From contig NZ_QETK01000003.1 of NCBI RefSeq assembly GCF_003105155.1, positions 124,001 to 188,000 on the forward strand: a stretch of DNA of 64,000 nt. The letters are read 5' to 3'. The position numbers were made by a program, and so were the translations under genes. The notes below the pieces were generated by a model. That model had not been told where the DNA came from, did no database searches, and was given only the letters and a program-made list of their open reading frames with translations. The stretch's first letter is position 1, and each line of letters begins with the position of its first letter. This DNA comes from Pseudomonas sp. SDI. GTDB taxonomy: Bacteria > Pseudomonadota > Gammaproteobacteria > Pseudomonadales > Pseudomonadaceae. Shown here in pieces: positions 9,968 through 20,696 of this stretch.

Positions 9968-10000
9968 AGAAAAAGCCCGCGACACAGTGGCGCAGCGGGC
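9968..10000 (-). terminator. Terminator-like hairpin
   Basis: On the minus strand GCCCGC and GCGGGC arms enclose a partly paired loop and are followed by TTTTTCT, 13 bases after the stop codon of the next leftward gene. Confidence 0.65.
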
Positions 10001-10013
10001 AATGCTCTACGGT

Positions 10014-10355
10014 TCAGGTTTCCGGGTTGAGCTGGATATCGCCCACATGGTGCACCCTTTCGCCGTTCACCCGACGCAGCTGGGCCTGCAAATGCACGCT
10101 CCAGATCTGTGGATCGTCGGCCACCTGATACCCATGCAGGGTCAAGCTGTCGACGATGGCACTGAGCACGGACTCGGCCACGAACGGGCCGTGAAACGGG
10201 CCTTGGGCCTTGATTGCGGAGGGTTGTTCGCCGGCCATGCCGGCAGCGAAGAGCAGGGTCCACATGCCGTTGTCGCCGGCCAGTGGGCGGATACTGCACT
10301 CAATGCGGGTCACCAGGCCCAGGCATTGACGGGTGAGGCTGAGGGTGCGCAGCAT
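10014..10355 (-). CDS. Hypothetical protein
   Basis: A 113-residue protein that I do not recognise. It begins MLRTLSLTRQCLGLVTRIEC, has no obvious signal peptide or transmembrane helix, and contains alternating hydrophobic stretches that suggest a mixed alpha/beta fold. By position between yqhA and the Lon-like protease it matches P. aeruginosa PA4575 (recalled, not searched). Reasonable codon usage and its own downstream hairpin support that it is real. Confidence 0.65.
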   Translation of the reverse strand: MLRTLSLTRQCLGLVTRIECSIRPLAGDNGMWTLLFAAGMAGEQPSAIKAQGPFHGPFVAESVLSAIVDSLTLHGYQVADDPQIWSVHLQAQLRRVNGERVHHVGDIQLNPET

Positions 10356-10481
10356 GGCGACGATCCTCGTTGAAGCCCTGTTCAGCCCCCACGATGGGAA
10401 CTGTTTCTATCCTGTATCAACGGCTGTCCTTGACCTGAAGAATAGAAGAAATCCGCCGGCGACAAGCGGTCGACCGCCAGC

Positions 10482-10513
10482 GGGCGCCGAATGGTCATGA
10501 CCAGCCGGCGCCC
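10482..10513. other. Nested palindrome after the Lon-like gene
   Basis: Arms GGGCGCC and GGCGCCC enclose a second perfect palindrome, TGGTCATGACCA. It lies 12 bases after the stop codon of the Lon-like gene. There is no T-tract, so it may be a processing or stabilising hairpin rather than a terminator. Confidence 0.55.
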
Positions 10514-10524
10514 AGCGCGTTCCC

Positions 10525-12963
10525 TCAGCTCGGTTTGACCTGCGCCAGCGCCTCTTCCGCCAGCTCTTTTTCGGCCTCCTTGAGGTCCTCTTCGCTGAGC
10601 ATTTCGGCGATCACCCGCAGGCGCTCGACCACCCGCGCGTTGACGCTGCCCTCGGGGAAGTCGCCGTTCTCGTCCGGCTCCCCGGCCGGCTCGCCGACCA
10701 GCAGGCTCAGCGCCTCGTCGGCCTGGCTGACTGCGTACACGTGGAACTGCCCGTTACGCACCGCCTGCAACACACGCTCGTCGAGCATCAGGGTGGCGAC
10801 GTTGGCCTTGGGAATGATCGCGCCTTGCTCGCCGGTCAAGCCACGCGCCTCGCAGAGGCGGAAGAAGCCTTCGATTTTCTCGTTGACCCCGCCCACCGCC
10901 TGCACTTCGCCGAACTGGTTGATTGAGCCGGTAATCGCAAAGCACTGCTTGAGCGGGGTTTTCGACAAGGCCGAGATCAGCGTGCAGGCCTCGCCCAGCG
11001 ACGCGCTGTCGCCATCCACATAGCCGTAGGACTGTTCCAGGGCGATGCTCGCCGAAATCGCCAGGGGGAATTCCTGCGCATAGCGGCTGCCGAGGTAGCC
11101 GGTGAGGATCATCACGCCCTTGGAGTGGATCGGCTGCCCCAGGTTGACCTCACGCTCAATGTCGACGATGCCGCTACCACCAGGGTACACCGTGGCGGAA
11201 ATCCGCGCCGGTACGCCGAACGCCGAGTCGCCCACCTCCAGCACTGTCAGCCCGTTGCATTTGCCGACCGCAGCGCCTTCGGTGTCGATCAGGATGATCC
11301 CGGCGAGCATGTCGTCGAGGATCCGCGCCGAGACCCGCCCGGTGCGCGTGGCCTTGGCCTTGAGCGCGCGCTCGATATGCCCGGCGTCGGTCATTTCGTC
11401 GTTGGCCAGGTGGCGGATGAAGTCGGCCTCGCTGACCAACTGGAACAGGTCGCCGATGCGCGCCGAGAGCCGCCCCTGATGTTCGGCCAGGCGCGCACTG
11501 TAAGTGGCCAGGCGGGCCACTGCGTCGGCACTGAGCGGCGCCATGCCCTCTTCGCTGGTGCGGGTCTTGAGCAACTGGGCGAACTGCTCCAGGCTCTCGT
11601 CGACCATCGGGATGTCTTCGTCGAAGTCGACCAGCACGCGGAACATCTCCTGGAAGTCCGGGTCGTGGTCCTGCAGCGCGTAATACAGCTGGCGCGCACC
11701 GATGATCACCACCTTCACCTGCAACGGGATCATCTGCGGGCTCAGGGTCACGGTGGCCAGACGGCCCAGCTCGCCCAGCGGCGATTCCATTTTCAGCTTG
11801 CGCGATTGCAGCGAGCGCTTGAGCGCATCCCAGACGAACGGCTCGCCGAGCATCTTTTCCGCTTCCAGGATCAGGAAGCCGCCATTGGCGCGGTGCAGCG
11901 CCCCCGGGCGCAGTTGTCGGTAGGTGGTGTACAGCGCGCCCTGTTCGGTGCTGTATTCGATCCGGCCGAACAGGTTGTCGTAGGTCGGGTGCGGTTCGAA
12001 CACCACCGGCGCGCCGCCGCTAACATGGTGGCCCACCACCAGGCTGGGCGCGTACTGCTCTTCGAGCATCTTGCGCGCCACGGCGTCGGTCTTGCTGTCG
12101 TCGACCAGTTGCTCGACCACCGTGCGCAGCAGGTTGACCTGTATGGCTTGCAGGTAGGCGCAGACCGCCGCGTTTTCCGCGTACTTTTCCGACAGCGGGG
12201 CCAGCAACGGCTGCAAGGCCAGGGTGATGGTTTCTTCGTTGAGCTGACGCAACTGGTTGCTCGATTCGCGCTTCCACTGCGGCAGGCTGGCCAGTTCTTC
12301 GTTGAGACGCTCTTCCAGTGCGGCGATGTCGTCGTGGAAGCGCTCGCGCTCGGCTTCCGGCAACTGGGCGAACTCGGCTTCGTCCAGCGCCTTGCCGTCG
12401 CTCATCGGAGTGAAGGCCACGTTGCTGCTGTCGCGGTACAGCGCCACGTCCTTTTCCAGCGAGGCACGTTCGATCACATCCAGGGCACGGTCGTAACGCT
12501 GGTTGAAGGCGCGGTCGATGGCGCTCTTTTTCTGCTGGTAGGACGGGTGCTCGAACACGGCCGGGAAGGTTGCCAGCAGGTTGTCGATCAGACCGCCGAT
12601 ATCGGCGATGAACTCGCCGGCGCTACCGGCCGGCAGCTCGAACGCCTTGGGCTCGCGCGGCTCGTCGAAGTTGTTGACGTAGAGCCAGTCCGACGGCGTT
12701 TGCAGGCGCTTGCCTTCGGCCTTCAGGTAGCGTTTGACGAACGAGAAGCGGCCGGTGCCCGGCTCGCCCATGACGAAAACGTTGTACCCAGGACGCGGCA
12801 TGGCGACGCCGAACTGCAAGGCTTCGACAGCACGTTCCTGGCCAAGCACACCGCGAAAAGGCTCCAGATCGTTGGTAGTGGTAAAGGCGAACTGTTCGGC
12901 GGAAAACGGCCGGGTCAGGGCTTCAGGCGCAAGACGCAGCTTCGCAGCGACAGGATCGGGCAT
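10525..12963 (-). CDS. Lon-related ATP-dependent protease (AAA_32 / LonB-lid type)
   Basis: An 812-residue cytoplasmic protease of the group separate from classical Lon: a divergent AAA domain, a long helical insertion (about residues 150-330) and a C-terminal Lon S16 peptidase domain. The peptidase dyad is intact: Ser653 in DGDSASLGEA and Lys696 in GGVNEKIEGFF, 43 residues apart, the same spacing as E. coli Lon. The nucleotide site is unusual. The Walker A reads GEPGTGRFS with Arg in place of Lys (residues 66-74), and the Walker-B-like strand is GGFLILEAEKM. The start ATG has GGAAG upstream. The gene is followed by a nested palindrome. It corresponds by position to PA4576. Substrates are unknown. 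Confidence 0.9.
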   Translation of the reverse strand: MPDPVAAKLRLAPEALTRPFSAEQFAFTTTNDLEPFRGVLGQERAVEALQFGVAMPRPGYNVFVMGEPGTGRFSFVKRYLKAEGKRLQTPSDWLYVNNFDEPREPKAFELPAGSAGEFIADIGGLIDNLLATFPAVFEHPSYQQKKSAIDRAFNQRYDRALDVIERASLEKDVALYRDSSNVAFTPMSDGKALDEAEFAQLPEAERERFHDDIAALEERLNEELASLPQWKRESSNQLRQLNEETITLALQPLLAPLSEKYAENAAVCAYLQAIQVNLLRTVVEQLVDDSKTDAVARKMLEEQYAPSLVVGHHVSGGAPVVFEPHPTYDNLFGRIEYSTEQGALYTTYRQLRPGALHRANGGFLILEAEKMLGEPFVWDALKRSLQSRKLKMESPLGELGRLATVTLSPQMIPLQVKVVIIGARQLYYALQDHDPDFQEMFRVLVDFDEDIPMVDESLEQFAQLLKTRTSEEGMAPLSADAVARLATYSARLAEHQGRLSARIGDLFQLVSEADFIRHLANDEMTDAGHIERALKAKATRTGRVSARILDDMLAGIILIDTEGAAVGKCNGLTVLEVGDSAFGVPARISATVYPGGSGIVDIEREVNLGQPIHSKGVMILTGYLGSRYAQEFPLAISASIALEQSYGYVDGDSASLGEACTLISALSKTPLKQCFAITGSINQFGEVQAVGGVNEKIEGFFRLCEARGLTGEQGAIIPKANVATLMLDERVLQAVRNGQFHVYAVSQADEALSLLVGEPAGEPDENGDFPEGSVNARVVERLRVIAEMLSEEDLKEAEKELAEEALAQVKPS

Positions 12964-13240
12964 CGGGCTTCCTTACTTCGGCGGGGCAGATGCCGGCATT
13001 CTGGCGCCGGGCGCGGGCGCCTTGCAAGGCTCTTCAGCGCTTTATGCCGCAGGGTCGAAAAGCGGCTTGCCGTCAATTTTTTCATGCAATGTTTCGCAAT
13101 TAATCACGGAACCCTTAGATCGTGCCTAGACTCCTAACTGCGCGGCTGGGTGTACAACCAACCCGCCTCTGGCTTAGGCCCGCTGGCCATGCCGGATAAC
13201 CCTGACCTTTGGTTTGAACCATCAGAAAGAGAACAATGCT

Positions 13241-13729
13241 ATGAAACGGATTCTTCTGGGTACTCTGTTCACCGCGGTGTCAATCAACGCCATGGCCCAG
13301 GCGCCAGGCGGCCCGGACTGCGGCTGGGGCAACATGCTGTTCGAGGGCCAACGTGGCACCCCGGCCCACTTCCTCGCCTCCACCACCAACGGCACCTCCG
13401 GCAACGCCACCTTCGGCATGACCTCGGGCACCAACGGCTGCTCGACCAACGCTTCCCTGACCTACGGCGGCAAGTCGTGGTTCGCCATGAATGGCATGAT
13501 GAACGAACTGTCCGAAGACATGGCCCAGGGCCAGGGCGAAGCCCTGACCACCTACGCGGTGGTACTGGGTGTGGCACCGGAAGACCGCGCGCATTTCGCC
13601 GCCGTCACCCACCAGCATTTCCAGGAGATCTTCAAGACCGCCGATGTGACGGCTGAAGACGTTCACGCCAACACCCTGGCCGTACTGAAAACCGACGCCC
13701 GTCTGGCCAAGTACGCCACCCCGGCTTAA
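13241..13729 (+). CDS. DUF3015 exported protein
   Basis: A 162-residue secreted or periplasmic protein. MKRILLGTLFTAVSINAMAQ is a clear signal peptide cleaved after AMA. The mature part has the DUF3015 pattern: GGPDCGWGNMLFEGQRGT, a Ser/Thr/Gly-rich stretch and NGCSTN, with two cysteines probably bridged. Function is unknown. I start at ATG 13241 (AGAGAA upstream) rather than nine codons earlier, because this gives the proper signal peptide. It stands alone with a terminator behind it. Confidence 0.88.
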   Translation: MKRILLGTLFTAVSINAMAQAPGGPDCGWGNMLFEGQRGTPAHFLASTTNGTSGNATFGMTSGTNGCSTNASLTYGGKSWFAMNGMMNELSEDMAQGQGEALTTYAVVLGVAPEDRAHFAAVTHQHFQEIFKTADVTAEDVHANTLAVLKTDARLAKYATPA

Positions 13730-13737
13730 GCTGCCAG

Positions 13738-13766
13738 CGCCCGTCCCCGCAAGGGGGCGGGTGTTT
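13738..13766 (+). terminator. Rho-independent terminator after the DUF3015 gene
   Basis: CGCCCGTCCCC / GGGGGCGGGTG stem with a GCAA tetraloop and a short T run (GTGTTT), nine bases after the stop codon. Confidence 0.75.
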
Positions 13767-13805
13767 CCCGCCTCTATCGGCATCATTCAGACGTAGTTGC
13801 CCGAC

Positions 13806-15659
13806 ATGCTCAAACGCCTTGCCTACCTGGCGCTCTGTGCCTGCGCCCCGCTGCACGCTGCCCCCCTGCTCGACGACGCGCGCCTGCACCAGCTGGCCAA
13901 CGATCGCTACTGGATCGCCCTCGGCCACTACGAGACGGCCAAGCTTGGCGGCTGGCGCAGCTATGTCGACGACGCGCGGTTCTTCCTCGCCGAAGACGGC
14001 GCCCACCACCCCGAGCGCGAACTGCGCGCCACCGTGGCGGCGCTGTACCAACCGGCGAGCCTGGGCGACAAGCATGCGCAATGCGTATTTCCGGCACGTA
14101 GCCGCTGGCTGCGCGAGCAACTGCAACTGAACGATCTGCCGGCACCGGCGTGCAAGGACTACAGCCAGTGGTTCAAGGACGTTTCGCCGCACAGTGCGGT
14201 GATGATTTTCCCGGCGGCGTACTTGAACAGTCCGTCGTCGATGTTCGGGCATACCCTGCTGCGCATCGACCAGGCCGATGTGCAAAGCGACAACACGGCG
14301 CTGCTCAGCTACGCGGTGAATTTCGGCGCCTACATCGAAGGCAACGACAACAGCATCCTGTATGCCTGGAAGGGCCTGATGGGCGGCTATCCGGGGCTGT
14401 TCGCGCTGGTGCCCTACCAGGAGAAACTCGCCGAATACCGCAGTCTGGAGAACCGCGACCTGTGGGAGTACCGGCTGAACCTCACGCCGGCGGAAACCGG
14501 GCGCATGGTCGAGCACATCTGGGAGCTCAAGCAGATCCGCTTCGACTACTTCTTCTTCGATGAAAACTGCTCCTACCGGCTGCTGGAGCTGTTGCAGGTG
14601 GCGCGGCCAAGCCTGGACCTGACCTCGCAGTTCCCACTGACAGCGATCCCCACCGATACCGTGAAGGCGGTGAAGCAGGCCGGGCTGGTCGAGCGCACCG
14701 ACTACCGGCCGTCGCGCGAGCGCGAGCTGCTGGCCCGGGCCGAGCCGCTGGACGATGCCGAACAGCAGCAGGTGTTGGCGCTCAGTGCCGACACCGCGCA
14801 CCTTCAGAGCAACGACTTTACGGCCCTGCCCAGGGAGCGCCAGGCGCTGGTGCAGGACGCCGCCTACCGGCTGGAGCGTTACCGGGCCAATGGCCAGGAG
14901 CGCGACCCGGCGCGCACCCAGCGCAGTTTCGAATTGCTGCGGGCGATCAACCGCAACCCACCGCCGGCGTTGCAGATCGAGCAGCCGGGGCTGCCCGAAG
15001 AGGGCCATCAGTCGCGCACCTGGCAGTTGGGCGTGGGCACGCGGGAAGACCGGGCGTTTGCCGAGTATGGCCTGCGCATGGCCTACCACGACCTGAACGA
15101 CAACGCCTATGGCTTCCCGCTCGGCGCGCAGATCGAGATCCTCCAGCTCAAGCTGCGCCAATACGAGGGCAACGACTGGCAGTTGCAGCGCCTGGACCTG
15201 GCGACGATCCGCTCGCTGACGCCGCGCAACGACTTGCTGCAGCCGTGGTCCTGGCAGGTGACGGGTGGCCTGGAGCGGGTGCTCGGCAAGCACGACGACG
15301 AAGTGCTGGTCAGCCATGTGAACGGCGGCGCAGGCGGCACCTGGCAGTTGGCCGACGAGCTGCTCGGGTTTGCCCTGGGCACGCTGCGGGTCGAGCACAA
15401 CAACGACTTTGCCGAGTTTGTCTCGCCGGCGGCAGGCTTCAATACCGGGCTGCTGTGGCGCAACGGGCTGGGCAACCTGACGCTGGAGGCTAAAGGCGAT
15501 TACTTCACCAATGGCGAGGTGCGCCGCAGCCTGAGCCTGAACCAGCACTGGGAGGTTTCCCGCAGCCTGGGTGTACGGCTGAGCGCCAAGCGCGAGTTCA
15601 GCCAGCTGGCGACGGCGCAGAACGAGGTGCTGCTGGAGGTGAAGTGGTACAACTACTAA
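13806..15659 (+). CDS. DUF4105 (Lnb N-terminal domain) exported protein
   Basis: A 617-residue envelope protein. MLKRLAYLALCACAPLHAAP is a signal peptide; the start is the ATG at 13806, three codons after a TTG. Residues 120-260 carry the DUF4105/Lnb periplasmic domain with SSMFGHTLLRID and FFFDENCSYRLLELL, whose His and Cys look like a papain-type catalytic pair. The last 200 residues are rich in amphipathic beta segments (LQLKLRQYEGNDWQLQRL, VLLEVKWYNY at the end), suggesting a barrel or beta-sandwich, possibly at the outer membrane. Function unknown; a peptidase or acyl-transfer role is inference. Confidence 0.85.
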   Translation: MLKRLAYLALCACAPLHAAPLLDDARLHQLANDRYWIALGHYETAKLGGWRSYVDDARFFLAEDGAHHPERELRATVAALYQPASLGDKHAQCVFPARSRWLREQLQLNDLPAPACKDYSQWFKDVSPHSAVMIFPAAYLNSPSSMFGHTLLRIDQADVQSDNTALLSYAVNFGAYIEGNDNSILYAWKGLMGGYPGLFALVPYQEKLAEYRSLENRDLWEYRLNLTPAETGRMVEHIWELKQIRFDYFFFDENCSYRLLELLQVARPSLDLTSQFPLTAIPTDTVKAVKQAGLVERTDYRPSRERELLARAEPLDDAEQQQVLALSADTAHLQSNDFTALPRERQALVQDAAYRLERYRANGQERDPARTQRSFELLRAINRNPPPALQIEQPGLPEEGHQSRTWQLGVGTREDRAFAEYGLRMAYHDLNDNAYGFPLGAQIEILQLKLRQYEGNDWQLQRLDLATIRSLTPRNDLLQPWSWQVTGGLERVLGKHDDEVLVSHVNGGAGGTWQLADELLGFALGTLRVEHNNDFAEFVSPAAGFNTGLLWRNGLGNLTLEAKGDYFTNGEVRRSLSLNQHWEVSRSLGVRLSAKREFSQLATAQNEVLLEVKWYNY

Positions 15660-15743
15660 AGGTTGCACCGCCGTCACATCCTTTTGACACGCCGCCAACA
15701 ATTCCCCACCTAGACTTATCCACAGTTGCGGGAGAGTCCGACT

Positions 15744-16097
15744 ATGCGGTGCTGGTGGGTGTTGAGTGCGGTGCTGGGCCTGACGGGTTGCCAATCGACC
15801 CATGAACAATTGATCAACCAGGGGTACCCCCCTCCTTACGCCGATGGCTTTCAGGACGGTTGCAGCAGCGGTCGCCAGGCCGCCGGGGTGATGGCCGGGG
15901 CGTTTCGCAAGGACGTGCCGCGCTACCTGCACAACCGCCAGTACGAATCCGGCTGGGACGACGGCTTTCGCCAATGCCAGGCCATGCAGCAGTCCGAGGA
16001 CGTCCAGGGCTACCGCGAACGCCACTGGGACGAAGGCGAAGAGCGCTGGCAACAGGAGAAGGATCGCGACGCTGCCCGCGCTTACCGCAGCAAATAG
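15744..16097 (+). CDS. Small lipoprotein
   Basis: A 117-residue protein with a lipoprotein signal sequence: MRCWWVLSAVLGLTGCQSTH, lipobox LTGC with Cys17 as the acylated residue. The mature part is hydrophilic with repeated YxxGF/DG patterns (PPPYADGFQDGC, ESGWDDGFRQC) and a highly charged C-terminus. The ATG at 15744 is preceded by GGGAGAG. I do not recognise a named family. It follows the DUF4105 gene by 84 bases and might be co-transcribed with it. Confidence 0.8.
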   Translation: MRCWWVLSAVLGLTGCQSTHEQLINQGYPPPYADGFQDGCSSGRQAAGVMAGAFRKDVPRYLHNRQYESGWDDGFRQCQAMQQSEDVQGYRERHWDEGEERWQQEKDRDAARAYRSK

Positions 16098-16164
16098 GTC
16101 GCTTACAGACATCCGGGCGAACCGCCGGCCTGTCAGCATGGTCTCCATAGAAAGGAGGCCGACC

Positions 16165-18107
<1,943 letters not shown>

Positions 18108-18136
18108 TTATATAACTGTATACATCTTTCGGCCCG

Positions 18137-18200
18137 CATCGCGGGACGAGCCCGCTCCCACAAGCGCTTGCACTCCAGGTGTGCGAGCTCGTCCCGCGCT
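18137..18200. repeat. REP palindrome pair
   Basis: GCATCGCGGGACGAGCCCGC followed by TCCCACAAG, with an inverted, partly diverged copy ending GAGCTCGTCCCGCGCTG. It lies between gdhA and ettA. Confidence 0.8.
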
Positions 18201-18222
18201 GAACTTCCCAGAAAATCCAGGC

Positions 18223-18250
18223 AAAAAAAACGGGACCCGAAGGCCCCGTC
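18223..18250 (-). terminator. Rho-independent terminator after ettA
   Basis: On the minus strand GACGGGGCCTTCGGGTCCCG folds into a stem with a TTCG loop and is followed by eight T residues, 20 bases after the ettA stop codon. Confidence 0.9.
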
Positions 18251-18270
18251 TTAGTGCAAAACCGCGAGGG

Positions 18271-19935
18271 TTATGCCAGTTTTTTGTGCCGTACACGGTG
18301 CGGCTGTGCAGCCGCCTCGCCGAGGCGCTTCTTGCGATCGGCTTCGTACTCGGTGTAGTTGCCTTCGAAGAACACTGCTTGCGAATCGTCTTCGTACGCC
18401 AGGATGTGGGTGGCCACACGGTCCAGGAACCAGCGATCGTGAGAGATCACAATGGCGGCGCCCGGGAAGTCCAGCAGGGCCTCCTCCAGCGAACGCAGGG
18501 TTTCCACGTCCAGGTCGTTCGACGGTTCGTCGAGCAACAGCACGTTGGCGCCCTCTTTCAGGGTCAGGGCCAGGTGCAGGCGGCCACGCTCACCACCGGA
18601 GAGGTCCTTGACGAACTTCTGCTGGTCGCCGCCCTTGAAGTTGAAGCGACCAACATAGGTGCGCGACGGAATCTCGTAGTTGCCGATGCGCAACTGGTCG
18701 GAACCGTCGGAGATCTGCTGGAACACCGTCTTGTTGCCGTCGAGGTCTTCGCGGCTCTGGTCGACGCAGGCCAGTTGCACGGTGTCGCCGATCTCGATGC
18801 TGCCAGAATCCGGCTGTTCCTTGCCCATCAGCATGCGGAACAGGGTCGATTTACCGGCACCGTTACCACCGATCACACCGACGATGGCGCCCTTCGGCAT
18901 AGCGAACGACAGGTTGTCGATCAGCACGCGATCGCCATAGCCCTTGGTGACGTTCTTGAATTCGATGACCTTGTCGCCCAGGCGCGGACCGGCCGGGATG
19001 TAGATCTCGTTGGTTTCGCTGCGCTTCTGGAATTCCTGCGACTGCATTTCTTCGAAGCGTTGCAGACGGGCCTTGGATTTCGACTGGCGGGCCTTAGCGC
19101 CTTTGCGCACCCACTCCAGTTCTTCCTTCATGGCCTTCTCGTGCGCCGACTGCTGCTTGGACTCCTGGGCCAGACGATCCGACTTGGCTTCCAGCCAACC
19201 CGAGTAGTTACCCTCGTACGGAATACCGGCGCCGCGGTCGAGTTCCAGAATCCAGCCCGCCACGTTGTCCAGGAAGTACCGGTCGTGGGTAATCGCCACC
19301 ACGGTGCCCGGGAAGTCGTGGAGGAAGTGTTCCAGCCAGGCGACGGAGTCGGCGTCCAGGTGGTTGGTCGGTTCGTCGAGCAGCAGCATGTCGGGGGCCG
19401 ACAGCAGCAGGCGGCACAGGGCCACACGACGTTTTTCACCACCGGACAGGTGTTCGACCTTGGCGTCCCAGGCCGGCAGGCGCAGCGCGTCGGCGGCGAC
19501 CTCCAGTTGGCGCTCCAGGTTGTGACCGTCGGAAGCCTGCAGGATGGCTTCGAGCTTGGCCTGTTCGGCCGCCAGCTTGTCGAAGTCGGCGTCCGGCTCG
19601 GCGTAGGCGGCATAGACTTCGTCCAGGCGCGCCTGGGCATCCTTGATCACGCTGACCGCTTCCTCGACCACTTCACGCACGGTCTTGCTCGGGTCCAGCT
19701 GTGGTTCCTGCGGCAGGTAGCCGACGTTCAGCTCCGGCATCGGCCGCGCTTCGCCGTCGAATTCGGTATCGACACCGGCCATGATTTTCAGCAGGGTCGA
19801 TTTACCCGAGCCGTTCAGGCCGAGCACGCCGATCTTGGCGCCCGGGAAAAACGACAGGGAGATGTTCTTCAGGATTTCCCGCTTCGGCGGAACAACTTTG
19901 CTCAGCCGATGCATGGTGTAGACGTATTGAGCCAA
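18271..19935 (-). CDS. ettA: Energy-dependent translational throttle protein EttA
   Basis: ABC-F ATPase that binds the ribosomal E site and gates the first elongation step according to ATP/ADP level. The 554 residues contain two ABC domains: Walker A GLNGSGKST and GGNGAGKST, signatures LSGGEKRRV and LSGGERGRL, and two DEP(T/S)N Walker B strands. An inserted arm and a charged inter-domain linker (KARQSKSKARLQRFEEM) are present; there is no membrane domain. The start is a TTG at 19935 giving MAQYVYTMHRLSKV, chosen because GAGGG lies seven bases upstream; another TTG two codons before is too close. Confidence 0.95.
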   Translation of the reverse strand: MAQYVYTMHRLSKVVPPKREILKNISLSFFPGAKIGVLGLNGSGKSTLLKIMAGVDTEFDGEARPMPELNVGYLPQEPQLDPSKTVREVVEEAVSVIKDAQARLDEVYAAYAEPDADFDKLAAEQAKLEAILQASDGHNLERQLEVAADALRLPAWDAKVEHLSGGEKRRVALCRLLLSAPDMLLLDEPTNHLDADSVAWLEHFLHDFPGTVVAITHDRYFLDNVAGWILELDRGAGIPYEGNYSGWLEAKSDRLAQESKQQSAHEKAMKEELEWVRKGAKARQSKSKARLQRFEEMQSQEFQKRSETNEIYIPAGPRLGDKVIEFKNVTKGYGDRVLIDNLSFAMPKGAIVGVIGGNGAGKSTLFRMLMGKEQPDSGSIEIGDTVQLACVDQSREDLDGNKTVFQQISDGSDQLRIGNYEIPSRTYVGRFNFKGGDQQKFVKDLSGGERGRLHLALTLKEGANVLLLDEPSNDLDVETLRSLEEALLDFPGAAIVISHDRWFLDRVATHILAYEDDSQAVFFEGNYTEYEADRKKRLGEAAAQPHRVRHKKLA

Positions 19936-20126
19936 AACCAAGCCCTCTAGAAAGAAGTAAGGACAGCGGCGAAAACCCTGAAACCCACGGATTCGGCGAT
20001 GTGCTTACGGAGTGTCAATGAACAAAGTCGACCATTCTACGTCAAGACGCTGCATTGCGCAGATGGACTGATCACAGGCGGGAGCCCCCGGCGTGTCGGC
20101 CGGGGGGGGGCAACACTAGCAGCGGC

Positions 20127-20477
20127 TCAGACGAACGCCTGGCCAGCAACGCCGCGCGGCAGGCGGCAGGTGTTTGGCAGTGCGCGCAGGCGGGCGTGCC
20201 AGCCGGCCTTGAAGCAGAAACCAGCGTTGGCAGCAGGCGTGGCGCGTTTGGTCGCGGCCGGTTTTTTGCGCAGATCGGCGAGCGACGGGGTCTTCTTGAC
20301 CGGGGCCGCTTCCGGCTTCACCAGCGAGCGCTGGCACGACTTGCACGACACCGTGGCGGTGTCTGCGGAGCTGACCAGGGTTGGCGACGTGCGACCACAG
20401 GCCGAGTCGCTACCGTTCGTTGAATAGTGTGTAACCAAACCGTACTTCTCCAATGCTTCAAAAAAACGCGGCGGCAT
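20127..20477 (-). CDS. Hypothetical basic protein divergent from morA
   Basis: A 116-residue protein, MPPRFFEALEKYGLVTHYST at the start, strongly basic in its C-terminal half (ADLRKKPAATKRATPAANAG). It has cysteines in SACGRT and in SCKSCQRS that could hold a metal or form disulfides. No signal peptide or membrane segment is evident. I do not recognise the family. The ATG at 20477 is my best start, but the Shine-Dalgarno is weak and the frame is open far upstream. Its position between ettA and morA seems, from memory, to hold a small ORF in P. putida KT2440 too. Confidence 0.55.
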   Translation of the reverse strand: MPPRFFEALEKYGLVTHYSTNGSDSACGRTSPTLVSSADTATVSCKSCQRSLVKPEAAPVKKTPSLADLRKKPAATKRATPAANAGFCFKAGWHARLRALPNTCRLPRGVAGQAFV

Positions 20478-20696
20478 TTTCGCATACGTTGCCGCCGAAT
20501 GCCGAACCGCGCCACCTGTGACCTGGCGCACAGTTGCGCGACGAACAGTGCTGGCACTTTGGCATACTTCAAGGCATGCTAGCCGCCCTTCGGGCGTCGG
20601 GCTTATAGTGCGCAATCGGACCGTCGCCAGCGTTGTCGGCACCTGCCCCCGAGCAGTGCTTGCCTGCCACAGCCAGCCATACCGCAGGATCACCGT

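Noticed and set aside
11125..13137. 670-codon frame opposite the Lon-like gene
   Set aside because: Antisense shadow; the Lon-like frame has all catalytic motifs.
18181..19950. 589-codon frame opposite ettA
   Set aside because: Shadow of the ABC-F gene; includes the REP and terminator.
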